Shown here one piece after another: positions 1 through 5,791 of a stretch of 5,791 nt of DNA. Made by a program: the position numbers and the translations under genes. Origin of the DNA: Planctomycetota bacterium (GTDB lineage: Bacteria > Planctomycetota > Phycisphaerae > WQYP01 > JAJZKY01); NCBI GenBank assembly GCA_021803885.1, contig JAJZKY010000341.1:1-5791 (forward strand), given 5' to 3'. The first letter of the stretch is position 1, and each line of letters begins with the position of its first letter. The notes beneath the pieces were generated by a model. That model was not told where the DNA came from and ran no database searches. It saw nothing but the letters and a program-made list of their open reading frames with translations.

Positions 1-2
1 AC

Positions 3-479
3 CTGGAAAAATTCAAGCGGCAGATACGATATTGTTTGCTCCCCAATGGCACATGCACCGACAAATGCCTGCAATCACAGGGCCGCTATGCGGACCACAC
101 GGATTTTGCCTTCATGGCCCCGATGGGAATATGGTTCGAAAACTTTGCCTTGCCGGTGGTGGTCAACGAGTGCCTGCTGCAAAGCTACAACGGCGTGTTG
201 CGGCTGTTCCCGAATTGGCCCACGGACAAACGGGCGGAATTTCGCACGTTGCGGGCGGTGGGGGCATTTCTGGTCAGCGCCGCCATGGAGGACGGTCAGG
301 TTCTCTGGATTGAGATTTCTTCCCAGGCCGGCGCCAGGCTAAAGCTGATTCTGCCTTGGCCGCGGGCCACTCTGCGCACCAGTGCCACCGTGGAGCAGGT
401 GTGTTGCGGTCCGGTGGTTGAATTGAATACCTCGGTAGGTGAGATACTCCATTTTATGCCCGAGGCTTCTGACCAATGA
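3..479 (+). CDS. C-terminal part of a GH95-like glycoside hydrolase (5' end outside window)
   Basis: The frame is open from the window edge (first full codon at base 3) to TGA at 477-479, giving 158 codons of a longer protein, so its start, any signal peptide and most catalytic residues are not visible. The segment ENFALPVVVNECLLQSY, followed by GVLRLFPNWP, LRAVGAFLVSA and DGQVLWIEISSQAG, follows the order seen at the end of the (alpha/alpha)6 barrel of GH95 (alpha-L-fucosidase/alpha-galactosidase) and related proteins: a final barrel helix with E-LLQS, a strand with L-P-WP, then a small antiparallel beta domain. The last 50 or so residues would be that beta domain, ending in GEILHFMPE. In GH95 the expected reaction is hydrolysis of alpha-linked fucose or galactose by inversion, but many relatives have unknown substrates. 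The usual glycine-rich DGNFG stretch before the helix is replaced by GIWFENFA, so this may be a divergent subfamily. Family recognised from memory of motifs. Confidence 0.65.
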   Translation: MEKFKRQIRYCLLPNGTCTDKCLQSQGRYADHTDFAFMAPMGIWFENFALPVVVNECLLQSYNGVLRLFPNWPTDKRAEFRTLRAVGAFLVSAAMEDGQVLWIEISSQAGARLKLILPWPRATLRTSATVEQVCCGPVVELNTSVGEILHFMPEASDQ

Positions 480-773
480 GTTGTTCAGCGCTGTCGCAAA
501 ACGCATAAACCAAATCCGCAAAATAGCATTGTGCCGGTGCAGTCATCCGATTAGCATGCACTTGAAGGATGGCTGTGGGCGCTGTCCATATTTCTCCGGG
601 GCACGTATCCTGGCGGAGAGTTTTATGGCCAGGCCCGGAAATACGGCGTGATCATGTCATGCGCCGCTTGGCATGGAATCCCCGCATGGACGTGGATATT
701 GGCGATTTTGATGTCCGGCCGGGAACATTGCAATAAGGATGCGGTGACGGCGTTTACCAGAGCAAAGGACAAC

Positions 774-796
774 CTTCGTGGCAACAATTCACGAAG
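774..796. repeat. perfect 7-bp inverted repeat with 9-bp spacer, possible operator
   Basis: CTTCGTG at 774-780 and CACGAAG at 790-796 are exact reverse complements separated by nine bases. It is not followed by a T-run, so it does not look like a terminator. The right arm overlaps TTCACG (788-793), which sits 16 bp before CATAAA (810-815), a weak -35/-10-like pair (4 of 6 matches each to the sigma-70 consensus). A repressor or activator site is possible. A 7-bp dyad with a free choice of spacer is expected about once by chance in a region of this size, so the dyad alone is weak evidence. Confidence 0.3.
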
Positions 797-957
797 CAAT
801 AACCACACACATAAATAGGAATAGACGCATACTTTAAGCAATGTGATGAAACATGGCGATAAGCTTGTGCCCATACAACGATGAGCCTTCATTTTTTGCG
901 GATGCAGCCACTTTTACCCCGTGAACGATTCCTCATGACGCGGTATTGAATCATTTT

Positions 958-961
958 GGAG
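958..961 (+). promoter_or_regulatory. ribosome-binding site (GGAG) deciding the start at ATG 968
   Basis: GGAG lies six bases before ATG 968, ideal Shine-Dalgarno spacing. A longer reading starting at TTG 956 would contain this site inside its own first codons and lacks a good site of its own. The ATG also begins directly at a well-formed signal peptide, so 968 is the better start. Confidence 0.75.
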
Positions 962-967
962 CGATCA

Positions 968-3900
968 ATGTTTCTGTTTTCCCTACGGCGTGCCTCGAGT
1001 TGCTGTTTTATTTTGCTTTTGCTGCTGGCTTTTCCCCTCCATTCAGTTTTTGCAAATCCGCCAGCGCAAAAATTTGCCGAAGGCGTGGATGTGGAATTTG
1101 GTGGTTATGGCAACGGCCACGGTACATTTAAGTTCTTGCGGGATTTTGCCTTTGGCCCGAAAAATCGCATTTACGCTCTCGATGGAGCCGGTTACGACTA
1201 TAAAACCAAGGCGATGACCGGCAATCTGCTGGTCCAGATATTCAGCCACAAGGGCAAATTCCTTCGAGAATTTCCGATCGTGGCTCCACAACGCGTGCCA
1301 TCGACGGCGAATCCGGTGCCCGGAATGGAACATCTGGCCGGGATATACAATGACCCGCAATGTTTGGCGGTCGATGCGCTGGGCAACGTATTTATCACCC
1401 AGCCGCGCGCGAACATGGTGCAAATTTACAATAATCAAGGGCAGTTGACTCATCAGGTGGCCATTTCCGCCGCTATGGCCATTACTCCCTGGCATGGCGA
1501 CATGGCGGTCATCGGTAGCGCCAATGAGGTTGTGCCGAACAGAGGATGGTCTTGGATCGGAGGGCGACGGATTGATGTTATCAACGCGGCCGGGCACATC
1601 GTGGATTTTATTTTGCTTAGCCATCGCCTCACCCAGGTGGAATCGATGGCATCAGACAGCCGCGGCGACTTTTATTGTCAGGCGGCGGTTAACCAGATTG
1701 AGGAATTTTCGCCCCAAGGCCAATTAATGCGTGTTCTGGGTTGCGGTAGCCGGAAAATGTTTCGCCAAGAAGACGGCAGTGAATTAATTCATTCCGTTGC
1801 CGTGGACCAGCATGGCAATATCTACTCCATGACTTTCGGCAATCCCGGTCGGGTAACCAAGTTCAATGCATCAATGACCACGGTGACGCAGCATCGCGGC
1901 GAGTTTAGTTGGGCGGATGCGTGGAACGCCAACGATTTGCCTATTCACGTGGATGCCAATGGCCGGGTATGGGTGGCATCAACTGGTGCACTCAAACCCA
2001 GCAATCGTTGGTATCACCGCTTTGCGGCGTATCCGAGTCCGTGCATCATGCGGCTGCGGAAAGATTTTTTTAAGCCGGGTATGCTCCACGTGCATCAGCA
2101 CAGCGCGTTGGCATTGGGGCTTTTTCCGTCAATTACCACCAGTTTGCCTTGCAGCATTGCTTACAACTTGCATCCGGTTCCAATCACATTCCACATTGGC
2201 CCGGCCAATCGTCCGCTGCAGGCCGTGCGGGTCGCCTGGAAGGTTTTTAACCTGTACAAGCAGCTTATTGCCCACGGCGAATTTAATTTGCCGCTGGTAA
2301 ACGGCAAGCCGGCACAACACAACTTGGCGTTTACGCCCCCGCGATTTGGTTGGTATATGGTGCAAATAGGTGTGTACAGCGGCTCGCAGCGGCTGATGAC
2401 CTTGGGCAAGTTTGTAGGCGTAACGCCACCATTTGCCGATTTACCCCAGCTCAAAAAGGGAATGATTGGCACACCCTGGCAATATGCCTTTGCCGGTCAG
2501 CCGATCATGCGCTTATCGCCAGGCGCCGGTGTAGGAAAAACACTTGTGCAGGCAAAAAAGGCCGGCGTTACTGTGTTTTTTAATCTCACGAATATAGCGG
2601 ACTGCACGCCCGCCAAGGTTCGTGCGGACGTACTTCGCTACCGCGGCCGGGTTAAATATTGGGAAATCATGAATGAACCCAATTTTTCGATGTCGCCGGC
2701 AGCATATGTGGCCATGATTAAGAAACTCTATCCGTTGATTAAAAGGCTCTATCCTGCCGCACAGGTCATTGGGCCGGATGTCTGCGGAATTCAGTTGCCC
2801 TGGTATAAGCAGTTTTATGAGGATGGCGGCAAAAACTACACCGATATTCTTTCGATTCATGATTATGAAGGCAATGAATCCATTGATCCGGTGCATTGGC
2901 GCTGGAAAATCGGAGCTTTGCGCAAACTCATGGCCCACTATGGTGATGCTGCCAAACCGATATGGAATACGGAACGGGCCATTACCGGCATTCGAGGCGG
3001 TGATTTTCTGCCGGCCACGCAGGCCATCCGTGACGCTCTTCACCAGAATTTGATGTGCAGCCTGGGGATTCCGAACCGGCATGACTGCTTATACTACATG
3101 AATAACATGGGCTACAGCGCCGTGCCCAGCTTCGAATGGTCTTCGGCCGGGCCACATCCGGCGGCGCTGGCATTGCGCACGCGGGCAGCCATGATCGGCC
3201 GACGCAAGTTGGCTCAGGTTCTGAATTTCGGCAGCACGGGCAATAATCTGCTGCTGGGCCTGCGATATGCCGGCAAGCACGGCAGCACGATTGTTCTGCA
3301 AAACCTTGGTGCGCCTGAATTGCGCGTTGTTTTAGCGGTCAAGGGGCAGGGTTCTATCCAGGCCACAGATAGTTTCGGCAACACCATAGCCGGCATAAGA
3401 GTGCAGCGCGAGCACGATGGGCAGGGCATGGCCGTAGTCCATGTCGGACAGATGCCCATTTATCTTTTGCTGACCAAGGGCGAGAGTATTTCCGTACCAC
3501 AACTCAATCTGGGTACGGATCTGGCCCGTCTGGCCAAGTTTACCTATTCCGCCAAATGCACCAATTTGCCCGCCCTCAACAATGGTGTATGGAATACGTA
3601 TATGGCTGGCGGTCCCTATGGCGGCACCAACGCCAAAGGCATCTTCTGGGGCGATTTGCCGACAGTGCCGCAATATCTGACCATGCAGTTTGCAACCGCG
3701 CAGACCATAGGCGAAGTGGTGGTGGCCGGCTTACGGGCGGATAACGGCTACTGTGCCTTGCTGGATTACAACCTGCAATATCAAAAGGCCGGCCATTGGA
3801 TCACCATTCAACGCGTGCGCACCGAACTTCCCGCAAGCGAATGGGTGAGAACGCCGGATTGCATTGCCGCCACCTGGTACAAAGACTCCAACTGTTACTT

Positions 3901-4135
3901 CAATTCGTTTGCTCCGGTTGCCACCACGGCGTTGCGCCTGGTGGTGTTACGCTCCACCTTCGGCTTTGCTCCCGATGCGCTGGCCAATGAGGCTATCCGC
4001 CGCACTTGGGGCGGCCCTGGCAACAAGGCCAAGCTGTGCCTGCGGCAGATTCAAATTTACGCGCCCGCGCCACATCTGCGCGTCCAAGAGATCAACGCAC
4101 CGTTGCCAACTAACAAGAAAGCGCCTGGTCAATAG
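968..4135 (+). CDS. secreted multidomain protein: NHL beta-propeller, GH-A-like glycosidase barrel, discoidin-like domain
   Basis: This 1055-residue protein starts at ATG 968 (GGAG six bases upstream). Residues 1-29 form a Sec signal peptide: arginines at 7-8, a leucine-rich core at 14-24, and likely cleavage after SVFA. Residues about 35-345 carry at least five NHL-like strands of the type D-x-x-GNVFI/GNIYS/GRVWV (near 53-73, 127-146, 220-239, 272-291, 323-342), a beta-propeller. About 400-488 is an Ig-like beta-sandwich. About 496-740 resembles clan GH-A barrels (GH39/GH5-like): YWEIMNEPN gives the acid/base candidate E570, SIHDY matches a strand-6 motif, and KPIWNTE gives the nucleophile candidate E669, implying a retaining mechanism. 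About 750-845 is a second beta-sandwich ending in MPIYLLL. About 855-1033 resembles an F5/8 type C (discoidin) fold, likely glycan-binding. The substrate is unknown. No close named family is assigned, and the barrel before NEP is unusually short. The adjacent GH95-like gene supports a glycan-degrading role. Confidence 0.75.
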   Translation: MFLFSLRRASSCCFILLLLLAFPLHSVFANPPAQKFAEGVDVEFGGYGNGHGTFKFLRDFAFGPKNRIYALDGAGYDYKTKAMTGNLLVQIFSHKGKFLREFPIVAPQRVPSTANPVPGMEHLAGIYNDPQCLAVDALGNVFITQPRANMVQIYNNQGQLTHQVAISAAMAITPWHGDMAVIGSANEVVPNRGWSWIGGRRIDVINAAGHIVDFILLSHRLTQVESMASDSRGDFYCQAAVNQIEEFSPQGQLMRVLGCGSRKMFRQEDGSELIHSVAVDQHGNIYSMTFGNPGRVTKFNASMTTVTQHRGEFSWADAWNANDLPIHVDANGRVWVASTGALKPSNRWYHRFAAYPSPCIMRLRKDFFKPGMLHVHQHSALALGLFPSITTSLPCSIAYNLHPVPITFHIGPANRPLQAVRVAWKVFNLYKQLIAHGEFNLPLVNGKPAQHNLAFTPPRFGWYMVQIGVYSGSQRLMTLGKFVGVTPPFADLPQLKKGMIGTPWQYAFAGQPIMRLSPGAGVGKTLVQAKKAGVTVFFNLTNIADCTPAKVRADVLRYRGRVKYWEIMNEPNFSMSPAAYVAMIKKLYPLIKRLYPAAQVIGPDVCGIQLPWYKQFYEDGGKNYTDILSIHDYEGNESIDPVHWRWKIGALRKLMAHYGDAAKPIWNTERAITGIRGGDFLPATQAIRDALHQNLMCSLGIPNRHDCLYYMNNMGYSAVPSFEWSSAGPHPAALALRTRAAMIGRRKLAQVLNFGSTGNNLLLGLRYAGKHGSTIVLQNLGAPELRVVLAVKGQGSIQATDSFGNTIAGIRVQREHDGQGMAVVHVGQMPIYLLLTKGESISVPQLNLGTDLARLAKFTYSAKCTNLPALNNGVWNTYMAGGPYGGTNAKGIFWGDLPTVPQYLTMQFATAQTIGEVVVAGLRADNGYCALLDYNLQYQKAGHWITIQRVRTELPASEWVRTPDCIAATWYKDSNCYFNSFAPVATTALRLVVLRSTFGFAPDALANEAIRRTWGGPGNKAKLCLRQIQIYAPAPHLRVQEINAPLPTNKKAPGQ

Positions 4136-4479
4136 CCCGTCACAGGTTTCTGCGGCGGTCGCTGGTGGCGGCCTCGGCCCTGGCCGCCGTACCCACGCTT
4201 TTTGCGCGGGTTGCCGGGGCGGCGAACGGCGACCTGCCTCGTTTGGGCCGCCATAGGCATTTGTTGGCCGTATGTCCCAGTTGGCAATATCCACACCATG
4301 ATGCGCTACGTAATTTGCCTGTTGGAAGCGGATGCCCAGCGCCTTGAGCAACTCGGCCGAAACGGTTGCGTTGGCGACACCGGCGCTTAGACTCGTGATT
4401 GGACTGTTCCCTCTTGGAGTGTCGAACGCCGCCAACAACCGACGCCAATTGCCTGCACGGCCCCCACCGCGAAGCCTGC
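4136..4479. other. 344-bp gap between convergent genes with coding-like debris
   Basis: The gap lies between the stop of the large secreted protein and the stop of the regulator on the opposite strand. The plus strand from about 4132 reads like the start of an exported protein (RRSLVAASALAAVPTLFARV) but lacks an ATG and loses protein-like character before its stop at 4345-4347. The minus strand between about 4440 and 4230 reads AELLKALGIRFQQANYVAHH and beyond with plausible codon use, but I recognise no family and it runs on into sequence antisense to the large gene. A GC-rich hairpin (arms 4167-4173 and 4182-4188) is present, but the nearest T-run (4199-4203) is ten bases away, so it is not a standard terminator. 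I call no gene here. Confidence 0.5.
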
Positions 4480-5748
4480 TCAGGTTTCACGTTTTGGCGG
4501 GCCGCCCGTAGTCCCGCTATCGGTTCCACCCTCCGTCGCAAACGGCGGACCGTCCGGCACGGCGCGGTAGCGGCGGCGCCATTGCGTGGGTGTAAGCCCC
4601 GTGGCCTTGTGGAACACCACGGAGAGCCGCGATTGCGGAATCCCGCATCGCAGACCTATGGCATCGATAGACAGGTCGGTTTCAGCCAGAAGTCGCTTGG
4701 CCCGTTCCAACCTTACCCGATGAATCTCCTGGAGCGGCGTACGTCCCAATTCCTTGAAAAATCTCCGTTCAAGCCGCCGCCTGGCCACCAGTACCGACTG
4801 CAACACGTGGGTGACATTGATGCCTTCATGGGCATGGTGATAGATGAAACGCAAGGCTGCCGCGACTGCGGGGTCCCCAGCGGCCACACTATCGGTCGAT
4901 TGGCGGGTGACAACATGGCTCGGCGGCACAAAAATCTGGCCGCTCGTCGGCTTGCCCGTGCGCATGATCTCATCGAGGACCGTCGCGGCCTGGTAGCCGA
5001 TCTTTTGCCATGGGATGTCCACGCTGGATAGCTCCGGATCTGTCATCTGACAGATAAATTCATCGTTGTCCACTCCCATGACCGCGAGTTGCTCTGGCAC
5101 GCGGATGCCGGTGCTGTTGCAGATCTGGACTATTTCCCGGGCACACAGGTCGTTGGCGGCAAATACCGCCGCGGGCTTGGGCAGCTTTTCCAGCCATCTC
5201 CGCAGCGCCGGATCCAGCCCGATGCGATTGAAACTCAACGGCCTGAGCGGAGGTTTGAGTCGGATCTCATAGGTGTGGATCCGGCATCCTGCCGCCCGTG
5301 CCGTCGGCAAAAAACCGTCCCTTCGCAGGTTGCTCCAGTCCTGGCCGAATACGCCAACCATGGCCAGTTCCCGAAAGCCCCGGTTAATAAGGTCTTGCGC
5401 CACCATGCCCCCCACCCTGTAATCGTCCAGTGCCACCATCGGCAACTCTCCGATGGGATGTAACACCGTAACCAGCGACAGGCGATGGGACCGCAAAATC
5501 CGCAGCGTTTGGGGCGGCGGCCCGTACACGATTACCCCGGCTGGATGCCATTTCAGCAGCATCTGGGGCTGGGTGTTGCCTAAGGCATGGCGCAGAATCC
5601 AGTCGGGGCGGCTGTGGGCAAATGCTCTAATCCCGCGGAGAATGCCCTGCGTATGGCCCGCGCTGGCGTCCATCAAGGACACAACCCGCCGGAGCGGACC
5701 GGGGCCGACCGTGGCTTGGGCAGGTGACAAAGGTGGGGACGTTTCCAT
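4480..5748 (-). CDS. XylR-type AraC-family transcriptional regulator with LacI-like sugar-binding domain
   Basis: The complete 422-residue protein starts at ATG 5748 and ends with TGA at 4480-4482; an in-frame TAA lies 18 bases upstream of the ATG, so no earlier start exists. Residues about 20-280 match the periplasmic-binding-protein-like effector domain used by LacI and XylR: GILRGIRAF near 35-43, ALDDYRVGGMVAQDLINRGF at 106-125, then AAVFAANDLCAREIV at 193-207 and the LAVMGVDNDE strand at 221-230, followed by S-S-V-D-I-P. Residues about 292-396 form the AraC-type domain with two helix-turn-helices: first near 310-332 (VARRRLERRFFKELGRTPL), then the RVRLERAKRLLAETDLS linker helix and the second near 360-385, ending GLTPTQWRR. 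The family binds DNA and changes transcription in response to a sugar; the effector is unknown. The gene is convergent with the secreted glycosidase. Its base composition looks somewhat more GC-rich than that gene by eye. The tail after 396 is low-complexity, glycine/proline-rich. Confidence 0.9.
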   Translation of the reverse strand: METSPPLSPAQATVGPGPLRRVVSLMDASAGHTQGILRGIRAFAHSRPDWILRHALGNTQPQMLLKWHPAGVIVYGPPPQTLRILRSHRLSLVTVLHPIGELPMVALDDYRVGGMVAQDLINRGFRELAMVGVFGQDWSNLRRDGFLPTARAAGCRIHTYEIRLKPPLRPLSFNRIGLDPALRRWLEKLPKPAAVFAANDLCAREIVQICNSTGIRVPEQLAVMGVDNDEFICQMTDPELSSVDIPWQKIGYQAATVLDEIMRTGKPTSGQIFVPPSHVVTRQSTDSVAAGDPAVAAALRFIYHHAHEGINVTHVLQSVLVARRRLERRFFKELGRTPLQEIHRVRLERAKRLLAETDLSIDAIGLRCGIPQSRLSVVFHKATGLTPTQWRRRYRAVPDGPPFATEGGTDSGTTGGPPKRET

Positions 5749-5754
5749 AGCGTC

Positions 5755-5783
5755 ATTATCGTATTATTTTTCCTCCACGTAAA
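5755..5783 (-). promoter_or_regulatory. candidate sigma-70-type promoter of the regulator gene
   Basis: On the minus strand, TTTACG (5783-5778) and GATAAT (5760-5755) are separated by exactly 17 bp; they match the -35 and -10 consensus at four and five of six positions. Transcription would begin about seven bases after the -10, almost exactly at the A of ATG 5748, which would give a leaderless mRNA. A GGAGG is present inside the spacer (5776-5772) but is 23 bases from the ATG, too far to act as its ribosome-binding site and upstream of the predicted transcript. The call is from sequence only. Confidence 0.4.
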
Positions 5784-5791
5784 ATGTCCTG

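Larger units (their letters stand above)
480..967. other. 488-bp intergenic region without a convincing gene
   Basis: The region separates two glycosidase-type genes on the same strand. No reading frame here has both a plausible start and a recognisable protein. The longest plus-strand frame (open 555-818) has its first ATG at 654 without a ribosome-binding site and codes nothing I recognise. A minus-strand frame at 623-892 is equally unconvincing. I found no stem followed by a T-run after the upstream stop, so no intrinsic terminator is called. Contents worth naming are an inverted repeat at 774-796, a short CCGGCCGG palindrome at 715-722, an ATTGCAAT palindrome at 727-734, and the GGAG site before ATG 968. 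The length leaves room for a promoter and operator of the downstream gene, which argues that gene is separately transcribed. Confidence 0.6.

Noticed and set aside
439..651. 70-residue plus-strand frame overlapping the end of the GH95-like gene
   Set aside because: It overlaps the real gene by 41 bases in another frame, has no recognised motif and no good ribosome-binding site.
514..903. ATCCGCAAAA at 514-523 with its reverse complement at 894-903
   Set aside because: A 10-bp inverted pair about 370 bp apart with divergent flanks; no sign of a mobile element, so treated as chance.
1043..1624. 193-residue minus-strand open frame inside the large secreted gene
   Set aside because: Antisense shadow of a gene with a clear signal peptide and NHL motifs; the translation shows no domain.
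2513..3082. 189-residue minus-strand open frame opposite the glycosidase barrel
   Set aside because: It lies opposite the sense frame that contains NEPN and WNTE motifs, and its own translation is unremarkable.
4167..4203. GC-rich hairpin (GGCGGCC / GGCCGCC) with TTTTT downstream, between the convergent genes
   Set aside because: The T-run begins ten bases after the stem, not directly after it, and the stem lies inside a signal-peptide-like GC-rich reading that could produce it by chance. Not called as an intrinsic terminator.
4399..5031. 210-residue plus-strand open frame opposite the regulator
   Set aside because: Antisense shadow in GC-rich sequence; the minus strand here encodes the well-conserved AraC-type domain.
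5656..5756. Short upstream out-of-frame ORF starting at ATG 5756 (minus strand)
   Set aside because: It is 15 bases from the GGAGG, encodes about 27 unrecognisable residues overlapping the regulator, and lies upstream of the predicted transcript start.

Overview
The window looks like a piece of a polysaccharide-degradation locus from a Planctomycetota-type bacterium, perhaps Phycisphaerae. This placement is an inference from protein style, not a database result. It rests on a regulator joining a LacI/XylR-type sugar-binding domain to an AraC-type DNA-binding domain, on secreted multidomain glycosidases, on long intergenic gaps, and on a moderately GC-rich composition with sparse Shine-Dalgarno sites.

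Layout, left to right. (1) 3-479, plus strand: the last 158 codons of a gene that enters from outside the window. It resembles the C-terminal end of GH95-like (alpha/alpha)6-barrel glycosidases. (2) 480-967: a 488-bp gap without a convincing gene. It holds a perfect 7-bp inverted repeat (774-796) that overlaps a weak promoter-like sequence, and a GGAG ribosome-binding site that fixes the next start at ATG 968. (3) 968-4135, plus strand: a 1055-residue secreted protein with a Sec signal peptide, an NHL-type beta-propeller, a beta-sandwich, a compact clan GH-A-like barrel with two candidate catalytic glutamates (E570, E669), another beta-sandwich, and a discoidin-like C-terminal domain. (4) 4136-4479: a 344-bp gap between convergent genes. 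It contains a signal-peptide-like reading on the plus strand without a proper start codon, and a coding-like reading on the minus strand; both look like decayed or spurious ORFs. (5) 4480-5748, minus strand: a complete XylR-type AraC-family regulator with a good -35/-10 pair placed so close to the ATG that the mRNA may be leaderless.

Working model (inference): the two enzymes attack a complex glycan outside the cytoplasm or in the periplasm, and the regulator senses a released sugar and controls one or more of these genes. The regulator is convergent with the large gene, so there is no shared divergent promoter and its targets cannot be read from this window alone. The large protein is the most unusual item: it joins an NHL propeller to a small glycosidase barrel and a probable glycan-binding domain. 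No CRISPR array, tRNA, rRNA, insertion sequence or phage gene was seen.
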